This document shows, piece by piece, positions 27,082-36,912 of a DNA stretch of 64,000 nt. The position numbers were made by a program, and so were the translations under genes. The DNA is taken from contig NZ_JBLWFH010000014.1 of assembly GCF_050306235.1 (NCBI RefSeq), positions 36,157 through 100,156 of the forward strand, written 5' to 3'. This DNA comes from Glaciecola sp947496235. Its GTDB lineage: Bacteria > Pseudomonadota > Gammaproteobacteria > Enterobacterales > Alteromonadaceae. The notes under the pieces are model-generated. The model did not search any database, was not told where the DNA came from, and saw only the letters and a program-made list of their open reading frames with translations. Each line of letters starts with the position of its first letter. Position 1 is the stretch's first letter.

Positions 27082-28731
27082 ATGGGTACTTCAATGAAAA
27101 AGACATTCAGTTTCGCAAAATCATTCGGTCGAAAACGCCACAACGGCATACCTAAGGTACATTCACTTGATGCGCCTATGCTACATCAAGACCATGGCCG
27201 TCCCATGACCCGCAGAGAATTTATTTCCCAAGGTTTTTGTGCTGGCGCCGGCGCTGTGGTGGGAGGTTCATTATTAAGTCTTTTTGCTAATCCTGGCAAA
27301 GCATATGCCCAGTTATCTCCTGACTTGGAAGCTTTAAAAGCAGGCTGCGGCATTGCGTCACAAGGTGCAGGAAAAATTCCTTTTATTGTGTTTGATCTAG
27401 CCGGTGGCGCAAATATCGCTGGTTCTAACGTGTTAGTTGGCGGACGCGGCGGTCAACTGGATTTCTTAAGTACCCAAGGCTATTCACGTCAAGGTTTGCC
27501 GGGTGATATGGTACCTTCTATTGCCAACCCAAATACTGGCCTGTCGGATTTTGTAAATAATGAACTGGGTTTATCGTTTCATAGTGACAGTGCGTTTCTG
27601 CGCGGCATTCTGGACAAGGTGTCGGTAACTAACAGAGCAAATATTAACGGTGCCGTCATTCCAGCAAGATCTGAAAACGATACGGGTAATAATCCACATA
27701 ACCCTATGTATGGAGTGAATAAAGTAGGCGCTGATGGCTCTTTGCTTACGTTAATAGGTTCAAGGAATACAGATTCTGGCGCGAATTCTATGGCGCCCCT
27801 TAGTATGATAAATGAAAGTAAACGCCCCACTAAGGTAGATCGTCCTTCTGATGTGACTGGATTAGTGGATACTGGAGACTTAGTTGGTCTATTAAGTCAG
27901 GAAGATTCGGTTGCTGTTATGGAATCCATTCAACGTATTAGTGACATGAAACTTGGCCGAGTTAACACAGGCATTTCATCTGACGATGTGGTTAAAGATT
28001 TGGTGCGATGTGGGTATGTGAAAAGTGCTGATATAACGGATCGGTTTGGCGATCCTAGCTCACTCAACCCAGAGTTAGATCCATTAATAGTTGGCGAAGG
28101 TGGTATTTTCAGCCAACAAGAATTTGACAGCGACGGTGAGTTTCGAAAAGCAGCCTCTGTTATGAAACTGGTCGTTAATGGATATGCCGGAGCCGGCACC
28201 ATTACCATGGGGGGCTATGATTACCATACTGGCAACCGCTCTAGCGGCGAAGTCAGAGATTTACGTGCTGGACGTTGCATGGGCGCTTGTTTAGAATACG
28301 CAGCTCGAATTGGAACGCCGCTGATGATGTATGTATACTCTGATGGGTCAGTATTCAGTAATGGAATGATTGATGAGTCTGTAGACGGCAGAGGCAAAGG
28401 CGTGTGGACTGGCGATAACTCGTCAACATCAGCGTCATTCTTTTTAGTTTATAATCCAGGTGGTGCACCACAACTTATTGGAGCTAATGAAGTGCAACAA
28501 GCTCAACACCAACAACTTGGTTATATGCGCAGAGACGGTTCTGTAGAAACTGCTGCAACCCCAGCCGCCAACAACGTCAATTTATTGGTAGAAACCGTTG
28601 TATTGAATTATCTCGCTCTGCACGGTGAACAAAATCGATTTGCGGAATATTTTCCGCGTCATGGATTAGGAAATGCAACGCTTATGGACTCTTTGACCGC
28701 GTTTCAACCTATAGTTAATGGCACCATATAG
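27082..28731 (+). CDS. DUF1501-like Tat-exported protein
   Basis: A 549-residue protein with a twin-arginine signal (TRREF, Arg44-Arg45, then a hydrophobic stretch to about 74, AYAQ cleavage). The long 43-residue leader before the RR pair is unusual. The mature part (FIVFDLAGGANIAGSNVLVGG, later TITMGGYDYHTG and AARIGTPLMMYV) has the pattern of DUF1501 proteins, which are distant relatives of the alkaline phosphatase/sulfatase fold. The ATG follows AAGGGG. Export in folded form suggests a cofactor or metal. It lies 12 bp after the LamG/haem gene in one operon. Confidence 0.75.
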   Translation: MGTSMKKTFSFAKSFGRKRHNGIPKVHSLDAPMLHQDHGRPMTRREFISQGFCAGAGAVVGGSLLSLFANPGKAYAQLSPDLEALKAGCGIASQGAGKIPFIVFDLAGGANIAGSNVLVGGRGGQLDFLSTQGYSRQGLPGDMVPSIANPNTGLSDFVNNELGLSFHSDSAFLRGILDKVSVTNRANINGAVIPARSENDTGNNPHNPMYGVNKVGADGSLLTLIGSRNTDSGANSMAPLSMINESKRPTKVDRPSDVTGLVDTGDLVGLLSQEDSVAVMESIQRISDMKLGRVNTGISSDDVVKDLVRCGYVKSADITDRFGDPSSLNPELDPLIVGEGGIFSQQEFDSDGEFRKAASVMKLVVNGYAGAGTITMGGYDYHTGNRSSGEVRDLRAGRCMGACLEYAARIGTPLMMYVYSDGSVFSNGMIDESVDGRGKGVWTGDNSSTSASFFLVYNPGGAPQLIGANEVQQAQHQQLGYMRRDGSVETAATPAANNVNLLVETVVLNYLALHGEQNRFAEYFPRHGLGNATLMDSLTAFQPIVNGTI

Positions 28732-28742
28732 GCTTAAAGACC

Positions 28743-29189
28743 ATGTTTGAAATCGGCTTTTGGGGAGGTAGTCTATTATGTTTAATATCGTTTTATTTAT
28801 TACGACGAAATTTCGACTACCGCCAACTCATCCGAGACAGTTACGAATGGCCGCAGACTAACGGCACAATTCTTAAATCTGACGCGCGTAGAGAAGAAAA
28901 TGGCGTAGGTCGCTGGAAATATTGCATAGATTATTGCTATGACGTGTCTGGTAGTACTTACTATGGCAATAGACTCAGTCTTACTGACCCCGACAATGAA
29001 TGGGACGCACTGAGTTTTGAAAAAGAATTTCCCCCCGGCTCTTCAGTAAAAGTGTATTTTGACCCAGCAAGCCCTTTGCGATCAATTTTAATCCGAGAAA
29101 AAGACCACAAACAGTTTGATATGGGAATTGCTTTGTCTCTGGTTGGGATTGTTGCCGGTTGGGCATTGATTATATATAGTTACCTGTGA
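28743..29189 (+). CDS. DUF3592 membrane protein
   Basis: A 148-residue protein with a membrane helix at each end (about 2-20 and 125-146) and a beta-rich soluble middle beginning WPQTNGTILKSDA, the DUF3592 signature, and containing VKVYFDPASPLRSIL. Function of the family is unknown. It starts 11 bp after the DUF1501-like gene and could be co-transcribed, although this family occurs in many contexts. Confidence 0.82.
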   Translation: MFEIGFWGGSLLCLISFYLLRRNFDYRQLIRDSYEWPQTNGTILKSDARREENGVGRWKYCIDYCYDVSGSTYYGNRLSLTDPDNEWDALSFEKEFPPGSSVKVYFDPASPLRSILIREKDHKQFDMGIALSLVGIVAGWALIIYSYL

Positions 29190-29296
29190 TTAAAAGATAC
29201 TCAAGTATGTATGTAAATACCTGAAATGCCGGCGAATAAAGTAGTTTAAGCCGACATATATTTATTGAACGTTGCGACAATCTGTACCGAGGCTTC

Positions 29297-31651
29297 ATGC
29301 GCAGGCTGTTTTTTTCATTAAAGGGTAGATTGAGCCTATTAGTCCTGCTAATTTTTACAACGCTGTTTATTATTTTCTTTGTCTTTGCTGAGAATTTCAT
29401 AGATCAGGTAGAAAACGAGTTAGGCGCTAAGTTACTCAGCCAAGATCTACTGATTACTCGGGAAAGGACACTCAATTATTTCAACCGTGACCAGAAATTA
29501 ATCGAATTCGGGCTGGCTGCTGACGACTATAAAAAATGGATGAAAAATCCAGATGATGAACTAGCAAAAGACGCCGCAATAAAAAACATTAAAATTATTT
29601 GTGACCTTGTGAACTGTTACGGTTGGTTCATGTTTTCCAATCAAAGTTTAAATGGCTACGATTGGAATCGTAAATATAACGAAATCCAAACCGATCAAAT
29701 TATCCTTTCTAGAGACTCTTGGTATACCGAAATTTTATCGTCTGGCAAGCAAGTCTATATTATGTCGAGCATACACCCCAAAACTCAGGAAAAAGGCGTT
29801 TTCTTTGATTATATAGTGCGCGAACAAGACAAGGTCATCGGATTAATGGGGACTTATATCTACATCGATAACATTGTCACAACAATCTTACAGCGAGATT
29901 CATCCAGTGTTACTAACCTGTTTGTGGATGAAGCGAGAGTGGTGCGGTCTCTACATGAAGACAATCCGCAAAACGAACTGCAGAATACGTTAGTTGATCA
30001 GGTCAATAACCAGAACTGGGAAAACTTACTGCCCGCAACTAGTATTGCCCAAATCAATGAATTTATTGGAACTAATGCTGCCGCAAGCGATGCCATGTAT
30101 TACACCGATATCACCATTGAAGGTAAAACCTATTTATTAGGCGCTCTGCATGTTAAAGAGGTTGATTGGATAGCAATAAGTTTGTTTCCACAGTCTTTGA
30201 TACAACAGAAATTTGATAATGTTTATCTATTTGCCGTCGCTGTGCTGATTCTGCTGTTTTCGTTACTCTTGACGATTTTTGTTATTCACCGGGAAGTTTT
30301 CGACCCCGTGAGCAAACTGAATCAGTATGTGGATGCCATTCACATGGGCGATTTTCATAAGACTATCGGTAATCTAGGTACTGATGTCATGCAGAATTTG
30401 GGTAATCGCATCAGCCATATGGCAGCTCACATTGCCGAACAAGTGGAGCAATTACAAGAAGCCAACAATGCTTTAATTCAGGCAACTGAACGAGCCAATA
30501 AAGCAAACAATGCCAAGTCCTTGTTCTTAAGTAACATGAGCCACGAAATGCGCACTCCGTTAAATGCTGTATTAGGCTTTGTGCAATTCGCGAAAGAAGC
30601 AAAAAGTCCACAGGAATTAGAGCGTTATTTAAGAAAAATTGACAATGCTTCCGGGCATCTATTGAATATTATCAATGACTTATTGGATTTAAACAAAATC
30701 GAGTCGGGTGAGTTAGAGCTTGACCACGTAAATTTCAATTTGAATAAAGTATTGCGTAAGGTCATGAACATCTGTCAGTTGAAGATTCAAGAAAAGCAAT
30801 TAACCGTTGCCTTTTTTGTTGACCCATCGACGCCGGTTCATCTTTTGGGCGACTCTTTGCGACTTGAACAGATTCTGATCAACTTAATCAATAATGCGTC
30901 CAAATACACCGAAAAAGGATCTATTCATTTAGTTATTTCAGGTAAAAAATTAGACAGAAAATATGCCTCTTTATCGTTTTCAGTGATTGATACTGGTATA
31001 GGCATGACGCCGCAGCAACTCAGCCGTATTTTTAAACCCTTTAATCAGGCTGATGCTTCAATCACCAGACGCTTTGGTGGCAGTGGATTGGGCTTGACCA
31101 TCAGTAAGCAACTCGCCCAAGCCATGGGAGGTGACATCACTGTATTGAGCAAAATAGGCGAAGGGTCAACCTTCACATGCCGAGTTATTTTAGAATATTT
31201 AGAAGTTGCTCCAGAAAAAATCCAGCAAACACTTCCTGAATCCATACCCGAGTCAGAACTTAAAACCTTGGCTGGCAAAAAACTGCTATTGGTTGAAGAC
31301 AATGATATTAACCAAGAGATTGCCAAAGGAATTTTAGCGCCTCTTAAACTGCAAATAGATGTAGCGGTGAATGGTAAACAAGCGGTAGAAATGTGTGAAA
31401 ACAACGCATATGACGTTGTCTTGATGGATATTCAAATGCCCGAAATGGATGGTTTAGAAGCAACTAAACTTATCTTAAAACGTGCGCCAGAGACTAAGGT
31501 TATAGGTTTGTCAGCCCATAGCACCAAAGAAGATGAAATCTTTTCAATGAAAATTGGCATGCAGGCTTATTTAACCAAACCCATTGATAAGCAAAAACTC
31601 TTTACTGCAATTTACCACTCGATTTACTCAGAAACCTCGACGCAAATTTAA
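29297..31651 (+). CDS. hybrid sensor histidine kinase
   Basis: A 784-residue inner-membrane protein. A first helix (about 13-33) and a second (about 310-332) enclose a periplasmic dCache-like sensor. A linker and coiled coil (about 335-405) lead to the HisKA domain with LSNMSHEMRTPLNA (His416), an ATPase domain with the N box NLINNASKYT and G boxes DTGIGM and GGSGLGL, then a receiver domain with LLVEDNDINQEI and the phospho-acceptor Asp711 in LMDIQMPEMDG. No phosphotransfer domain or output regulator is present here. The signal is unknown; it lies directly after the haem-protein operon. Confidence 0.92.
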   Translation: MRRLFFSLKGRLSLLVLLIFTTLFIIFFVFAENFIDQVENELGAKLLSQDLLITRERTLNYFNRDQKLIEFGLAADDYKKWMKNPDDELAKDAAIKNIKIICDLVNCYGWFMFSNQSLNGYDWNRKYNEIQTDQIILSRDSWYTEILSSGKQVYIMSSIHPKTQEKGVFFDYIVREQDKVIGLMGTYIYIDNIVTTILQRDSSSVTNLFVDEARVVRSLHEDNPQNELQNTLVDQVNNQNWENLLPATSIAQINEFIGTNAAASDAMYYTDITIEGKTYLLGALHVKEVDWIAISLFPQSLIQQKFDNVYLFAVAVLILLFSLLLTIFVIHREVFDPVSKLNQYVDAIHMGDFHKTIGNLGTDVMQNLGNRISHMAAHIAEQVEQLQEANNALIQATERANKANNAKSLFLSNMSHEMRTPLNAVLGFVQFAKEAKSPQELERYLRKIDNASGHLLNIINDLLDLNKIESGELELDHVNFNLNKVLRKVMNICQLKIQEKQLTVAFFVDPSTPVHLLGDSLRLEQILINLINNASKYTEKGSIHLVISGKKLDRKYASLSFSVIDTGIGMTPQQLSRIFKPFNQADASITRRFGGSGLGLTISKQLAQAMGGDITVLSKIGEGSTFTCRVILEYLEVAPEKIQQTLPESIPESELKTLAGKKLLLVEDNDINQEIAKGILAPLKLQIDVAVNGKQAVEMCENNAYDVVLMDIQMPEMDGLEATKLILKRAPETKVIGLSAHSTKEDEIFSMKIGMQAYLTKPIDKQKLFTAIYHSIYSETSTQI

Positions 31652-31785
31652 TATCGCCAGCTATACTTATATTTCTGATAAAAAATAGGTAGTGATTCAT
31701 TTAAAAATGAGTAGTCAGCACCTTTTCTTGCAAACTAACCTGAACTATCTTTGTTGTCCTAAGCTTAAATAAAAAAGGATTTGTT

Positions 31786-32826
31786 ATGAAGTTCAGATAT
31801 CGCTTAAATTCAACATCTAAGCTCTTTTTATTGGCCGCATTCTCCATTGGCTGTTTATTTTCTCCTGTCTCCTATGCGCTACCTATTAGTGTATTAAGCG
31901 GTGGTAATTTCGAATTTAATATGCAAATCGAAGGCGGAAATCAATTACCCATTGGGCTTGAATCCATAACTGACTCAATACTATTCAACAATAGTGCAGC
32001 AGCCTCACTTGCTGCTCCAGATGCGCTAGATTCGGACAATCAAACCGATATTATAGCCGGTAGTGGTCCTGACAACCCCTCAATATTTAGTGAAGAGGCA
32101 CTAAGTGTAAGGAATTTGGGCACTGAAGGCGCATACGCTAGTAATATATGGAATGGCTATGGCATTCGGGCACAAGAAGTTTTGCCTGATGGTACAAATG
32201 ATTTCGTGGAACGTGGTATTTGGGGCAGCAGTACTTCGCAAATCGGCTTAACTACGCAGGAATTCAATTCTCAAGCAGACTCATACTTAGTTAATAGCCG
32301 CACATTGCAACTATCAAATAGTTCTGCCTTTGCAATCACATTCGACCTTTTAGGTAGCTTTAGTGCTGATGTGTATGCTTATGCAAATGGTGACAATGGT
32401 TTTGCCCAAAGCAGCGTGCTTTTAGACATGTTTTTTGAAACCCAAGGTAATTTAGATATTGTGTATACAGAGCTTGAAGCCTATACACCGGCTACTAGCG
32501 CTTCATCACCTTTAGCTTCATCAATAGCGTCTAGAACCGTAGATCCTGCCGGCTCTGGTCATATATCCTTTGAAGCCTTGTCGATTGCTGAGGGTGACAC
32601 TGTATCTGGGCCGAATGAGTCAACAGCCAGTGGTAACTTTGCATTTGCACTCGCAATCACCTTACAACCTGGACAAGAAATGCTGATGTCGAGTGGAGTA
32701 ACCTTTGATAATTTTGTTACCTTTGAAGCAAACCCTAGTGAAGTAAATGCGCCATCATCGATTGGATTTCTGCTGATGACTACATTCATTGGTTGGACGT
32801 TACGAAAAAATGTTGTAAAGAGTTGA
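31786..32826 (+). CDS. PEP-CTERM-like exported protein
   Basis: A 346-residue protein with a signal peptide (cleavage near SYA) and a C-terminal tail of motif, hydrophobic helix and basic end: NAPSSIGFLL followed by a helix and RKNVVKS. This is the layout of PEP-CTERM sorting signals with an APS variant of the Pro-Glu-Pro motif. Such proteins are processed by an exosortase and often end up in the exopolysaccharide matrix. The body is Ser/Asn/Ala-rich, without recognised domains. An AAAGGA site precedes the ATG. No exosortase gene lies in this window. Confidence 0.65.
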   Translation: MKFRYRLNSTSKLFLLAAFSIGCLFSPVSYALPISVLSGGNFEFNMQIEGGNQLPIGLESITDSILFNNSAAASLAAPDALDSDNQTDIIAGSGPDNPSIFSEEALSVRNLGTEGAYASNIWNGYGIRAQEVLPDGTNDFVERGIWGSSTSQIGLTTQEFNSQADSYLVNSRTLQLSNSSAFAITFDLLGSFSADVYAYANGDNGFAQSSVLLDMFFETQGNLDIVYTELEAYTPATSASSPLASSIASRTVDPAGSGHISFEALSIAEGDTVSGPNESTASGNFAFALAITLQPGQEMLMSSGVTFDNFVTFEANPSEVNAPSSIGFLLMTTFIGWTLRKNVVKS

Positions 32827-32833
32827 AATAACA

Positions 32834-32874
32834 AGACACTCAAGTACCTAGACGTTAGGTTTACGAGAGTGTCT
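32834..32874. terminator. stem-loop between convergent genes
   Basis: AGACACTC (32834-32841) pairs with GAGTGTCT (32867-32874), and inside it ACCTA pairs with TAGGT. It lies between the convergent PEP-CTERM-like and CBS genes and probably stops transcription from both sides, although T runs are short. Confidence 0.5.
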
Positions 32875-32889
32875 GAGATCCTGAATTTC

Positions 32890-33453
32890 TTAAGCTGCGA
32901 TAATGTGCGACAAACTCGCAAAAGATGGTTGAGTTTGAATATCTAAAGGGATCTTTAATATTCGGGCAATGTCGCTAACACTGATAACACCACGAATTTC
33001 ATGGGCTTGTTTATCAATCACTAAACAATGCATAGCACCATTTTCTTCCAGTGTATTGATCACGTCTGACACTGAAGCAACTTTCAGTTCTTGATAATCA
33101 AAGGCCTGCAACAAGGCTTTGGGTTGCATCATGTCGACTACCAATAATTCTGAGCGCGGCGTTCCAAGTTGCACTACACGTTGAAGAATCTTTTGTTCAG
33201 TGATGTCTGCTAGTGTCACTATGCCGATAAACTGTTCGGTTTTGTCCAAAACAAGTTTCATTTTGACATGAGATTGGCGCATCAATTTTTCTAATTCTAT
33301 GGCTTTCACGTTGCCATCAATCACAAGCGGTTGATGTTCATGGAAGTCGGTAAAAATGCTCAACGCTGACGAATTTAATTGAATATGCTCATAAATGTCA
33401 GGATGCGCTAATGTATCAATTGATTCGGTTTTACAAAGGGATAAATTATGCAT
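32890..33453 (-). CDS. CBS-domain pair protein
   Basis: A 187-residue cytoplasmic protein with two CBS domains (about 35-95 and 110-170): VKMKLVLDKTEQFIGIVTLADI and MHCLVIDKQAHEIRGVISVSDIA are the characteristic second strand-helix units. Paired CBS domains bind adenine nucleotides and act as regulators. No catalytic domain is attached. A GAGGG site precedes the ATG. It appears to be a single-gene unit. Confidence 0.85.
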   Translation of the reverse strand: MHNLSLCKTESIDTLAHPDIYEHIQLNSSALSIFTDFHEHQPLVIDGNVKAIELEKLMRQSHVKMKLVLDKTEQFIGIVTLADITEQKILQRVVQLGTPRSELLVVDMMQPKALLQAFDYQELKVASVSDVINTLEENGAMHCLVIDKQAHEIRGVISVSDIARILKIPLDIQTQPSFASLSHIIAA

Positions 33454-33528
33454 GGGAATGCCCTCAAATAGTTAACAGTGGTAAGCCAAAACAACTTCTT
33501 GCAGTGTTAAGGCGATGGATTTAATTAA

Positions 33529-33831
33529 CTATTTTTGTGGTGGGGCTCTTATGCTTTTGTGGGTACCGGCAGTGTGGGAATATGCTAGATAATAATTTGA
33601 AAATAATCGGGCTAGTCCAGCATCGATAATTCTAACACTGTAGCTGGTATTAAGGTCAGCATTATCTAGATCGTCTTCATGCACATTGTCGTTGTCTGAA
33701 CAGGTATCGACAATAACATCTTGCAGGTCGGCAACTGGGACATGGATACCATTTTCGGTCGCTAATACATTACCCGCAGTGGTTGTGAAAACCATTGCAT
33801 AGAGTATTGTTATTAGTCTTAACCAATTCAT
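33529..33831 (-). CDS. small exported protein, unknown
   Basis: A 100-residue protein with a signal peptide (about residues 5-24, VLA cleavage) and an Asp-rich middle (DTCSDNDNVHEDDLDNADL) that could bind a cation. No family recognised. An AGAGG site stands well before the ATG. It is short and isolated, so it is listed with moderate confidence. Confidence 0.5.
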   Translation of the reverse strand: MNWLRLITILYAMVFTTTAGNVLATENGIHVPVADLQDVIVDTCSDNDNVHEDDLDNADLNTSYSVRIIDAGLARLFSNYYLAYSHTAGTHKSIRAPPQK

Positions 33832-33962
33832 ATTAGAGGTTATCCATATTCACACTTAAACATTAGAGTTAAACGTTTTTGCGAAAGTTCAAAACCACCG
33901 CTAAAAAACGTCTAACTCTCTTATACGCCAATTTCGGCAAAAAGCCCATCAGCATTTTCTGA

Positions 33963-34535
33963 TTACTTTGTTTGCGCTTCCGCGGTAAGTTTCAAAGTAA
34001 TGTCGTCACCCACATAGGGTACGTATTTATCGATACCGAACTCAGAACGTTTGATAACTACTTCAGCGTCAAAACCGACCGCTTGTTTTTTAGTCATTGG
34101 GTGTTCACCCATGCCGTTTAACGTAACATCCATAGTCACAGATTTAGTCACACCTTTGATGGTTAAGTCGCCAGTAACATCAAACTCTTTGTCACCTGTT
34201 GGAGTTACCTTGGTGCTAACAAAGGTTGCTTTGGGAAAGTCTTCAGCGTTGAAATATTCGCTACCTAAAAACTCTTCTGTTAGTTTTTCTACAAAGGTAT
34301 CCACGGTATCAATGCTGACCGAGATATCCACTGAACTTTCCGCCGGTTTTGCGGGATCAAAAATGATGGTGCCCTCAGCGCCAGCAAATACGGCACTCGG
34401 GGTAGAAAAACCAAAATGGCTCCATGACGCCACAACAAATGTGTGCGTAGGATCTACTTGGTAAGTAGTTGGAGCAGCTACCGCTGAAACGCTAAATAAG
34501 GCACCGATTAATAAACTGGTAATACGCTTTTTCAT
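33963..34535 (-). CDS. YceI family protein
   Basis: A 190-residue exported protein with signal peptide (cleavage near VAA) and the lipocalin-like YceI pattern: YQVDPTHTFVVASWSHFGFS at the start of the barrel, FPKATFVSTKV, and DLTIKGVTKSVTMDVTLNG, then EVVIKRSEFGIDKYVPYVGD. Family members bind isoprenoid-type lipids such as polyprenyl chains in the periplasm. AAGGA precedes the ATG. It stands alone. Confidence 0.93.
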   Translation of the reverse strand: MKKRITSLLIGALFSVSAVAAPTTYQVDPTHTFVVASWSHFGFSTPSAVFAGAEGTIIFDPAKPAESSVDISVSIDTVDTFVEKLTEEFLGSEYFNAEDFPKATFVSTKVTPTGDKEFDVTGDLTIKGVTKSVTMDVTLNGMGEHPMTKKQAVGFDAEVVIKRSEFGIDKYVPYVGDDITLKLTAEAQTK

Positions 34536-34774
34536 GACAGAATCCTTTTGAGTATAAAATGAACAAATATTGAACTAACAGTATTGTTACGTAAAAAAAT
34601 TAGAAAGGCTCTATCAATAAATTCAATATTTTTTTCTAATTTATCGAAAGGTGAATTATGCGCCTTAGTTGCAGATTGACCTTGCATTGGCTTTTAGTCG
34701 GCCGTTACTTCCTAAATTTCTGATATTGCGCTACATTGGTCAGACAAGTTCCAAGCTCAAGGTAACCAGTCAAT

Positions 34775-36397
34775 ATGTACAGTCGCCAAGATTTTACCCG
34801 AAATATAAGCGGTGATTTATTTGGCGGAATTACAGCTGCCATAGTCGCTCTGCCATTAGCGTTAGCGTTTGGGATATCCTCTGGTGCTGGTCCTATCGCC
34901 GGTTTATACGGTGCGATTATTGTTGGGCTTTTTGCCTCCATTTTTGGCGGGACTCCGTCTCAAATTTCTGGTCCAACAGGACCCATGACTGTGGTCATGA
35001 CGGCTATTATTGCGCAAACCCTTGCTACATATCCTCAAGCGGGTTTAACGCTTGCTTTCACTACTGTTTTGCTGGGTGGTCTTCTGCAGGCGTTGTTTGG
35101 CTTGTTACGCTTAGGAAAATATATTGTCACTGTGCCCTATCCCGTGATATCAGGATTTATGAGCGGTGTAGGCGTGATTATCATTATACTAGAACTCGGG
35201 CCAATGCTAGGATTTTCGCCAGGTGCAGGCGTACTGAATTCGTTAGAAAACTTACCACTTCAAATTAAAAATTTAAATGCGCCTGCGTTGTATTTGGGAT
35301 TGATTTCCCTGCTGATTGTGTTTCTTTGGCGCGGTAAAGCCAATCGATTACTGCCTGCTCCTTTATTAGCGCTATTACTCACCACAATGTGCGCACTTTG
35401 GTTAGACCCGTCAGCCATTGCTCCTCGCATCGGTATTATTCCGTCGGCTTTACCCGAACTCTATGTGCCAAAGATTGAATTTGAGATGTTGCAGTTTATG
35501 CTGATGAACGCCTTGATGCTTGCTGTCCTCGGATCTATTGATTCATTGCTGACATCTTTAGTTGCCGATAACGCAACTGGCACTCAACACAATTCTGATA
35601 AGGAACTTATAGGCCAAGGCATTGGCAATGCGTTTGCAGGTTTGTTTGCTGGTTTACCTGGCGCTGGCGCTACTATGCGAACTATGGTGAACATTAGAGC
35701 CGGCGGTACCGGACCATTATCAGGCGTTGTTCATTCACTAATTTTGGCCATAGTCATAGCTGGTGCTGGCTTCTTATTCGAGAACATTCCTTTAGCTGCA
35801 TTAGCTGGTATTTTGCTAAAAGTGGGCATCGATATTATCGATTGGCCATTTGTGAAACGCTTGCATCAATTACCTAAGTTTCCTGTATTTTTAATGTTGT
35901 TAGTGTTTGGTTTGACAGTCTTGGTTGATTTAATCACTGCTGTTTTCGTCGGAGTCTTTATCAAAAACATCGTGATTCTGAATCAACTGTCTGACATTGA
36001 GTTAGGCAGAATTATATTTGCGGATACTACACAGGGATTAGACCGTTTACGTAAAAAAGAACAAAAATTACTACAACAGCAACAAGATTCCACGGTACTT
36101 ATTCGAATTACCGGCCCTGTAAGTTACGCCGTGGGTAGAGGACTGAAACAACAGTTTGAACCCTTTAAAACCCATCAGGTTGTGTTAATTGATGTACAAG
36201 ATGCTTCCTTGTTGGGAATCTCCACCGGCATTGTTATAGAAGGTTTAATTCGCTACGCCCTAGAAAATGATGCTCAAGTAAAACTCATAGGTGTTGAAGG
36301 ACAAACAGGCGCTGAGTTAAAAAGGCTGGGCATAGTGACTTTAGTCGGGGAAGAAAATTGCTATAGTTCGCTTAGTAACGCATTAGAAATAAACTAA
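34775..36397 (+). CDS. SulP family anion transporter with STAS domain
   Basis: A 540-residue protein with 10-14 hydrophobic helices over residues 10-410 and a C-terminal STAS domain (about 435-535: VLIDVQDASLLGISTGIVIEGL). The N-terminal SGDLFGGITAAIVALPLALAF and GPTGPM are typical of SulP proteins, which move sulfate, bicarbonate or other anions. Its last 276 bp are repeated in mutated form at 45892-46165 on the far side of the glycan island. The intact copy reads to a normal stop. Confidence 0.9.
   Translation: MYSRQDFTRNISGDLFGGITAAIVALPLALAFGISSGAGPIAGLYGAIIVGLFASIFGGTPSQISGPTGPMTVVMTAIIAQTLATYPQAGLTLAFTTVLLGGLLQALFGLLRLGKYIVTVPYPVISGFMSGVGVIIIILELGPMLGFSPGAGVLNSLENLPLQIKNLNAPALYLGLISLLIVFLWRGKANRLLPAPLLALLLTTMCALWLDPSAIAPRIGIIPSALPELYVPKIEFEMLQFMLMNALMLAVLGSIDSLLTSLVADNATGTQHNSDKELIGQGIGNAFAGLFAGLPGAGATMRTMVNIRAGGTGPLSGVVHSLILAIVIAGAGFLFENIPLAALAGILLKVGIDIIDWPFVKRLHQLPKFPVFLMLLVFGLTVLVDLITAVFVGVFIKNIVILNQLSDIELGRIIFADTTQGLDRLRKKEQKLLQQQQDSTVLIRITGPVSYAVGRGLKQQFEPFKTHQVVLIDVQDASLLGISTGIVIEGLIRYALENDAQVKLIGVEGQTGAELKRLGIVTLVGEENCYSSLSNALEIN
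36122..36397 (+). repeat. sulP 3' end, left copy of a flanking direct repeat
   Basis: This end of sulP matches 45892-46165 down to the stop codon. Over about 170 bp in the middle (from GAACCC onwards) I count about ten mismatches by eye; both ends are more diverged. The two copies bracket the 9.5-kb glycan island in direct orientation. Confidence 0.85.
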
Positions 36398-36912
36398 CCT
36401 AGATCGTAAGTCAACTGGGCGACTGTCGAGCACTACTTTTTTAAAAAACAATGGAACACAAATCAAGTACTGCAGAGACTTGCAGCGTCACTAGCATATG
36501 CATCCTTATTTATTGAAATGTGGCAAAGAGAAAACTTAGTGCAAATAGCGCCTTTGATATGTGCATTCCCCTTATTGACAATGTAACCATTGAATACATA
36601 AGACCTATATATAATTGTAACCGGTTTTTCGTATTACTCACTTTTTATATTTAAAAACAAGTGATATTGGGCTACGAACAAATGAATAATGCTAGCTTTT
36701 GTATAGCGTTCTAGTATAACCTTACGACCAAAACGAAAACTAACTTTACAATAAGTAAAAAGTAATTTATTAGACGCCTTTTTTTGGTGGTTAAAACACA
36801 AGGATGGTGTCAAAATTTCAATTTTGAAAGGACGGGAAAACCGAACCCCTAACTCTAATGAATGTCCCCATTTTTTGTTTTGCTGATACAACTAAATTTT
36901 TAATGGCACCAT
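36398..36912. other. 515-bp AT-rich gap
   Basis: Between sulP and the first island gene. A minus-strand 85-codon frame at 36634-36891 has no ribosome-binding site or protein-like sequence. No structured element was found. A promoter for the DUF1796 gene is expected here. Confidence 0.4.

Noticed and set aside
36634..36891. 85-codon minus-strand frame in the gap after sulP
   Set aside because: No ribosome-binding site, AT-driven composition and no protein-like pattern.
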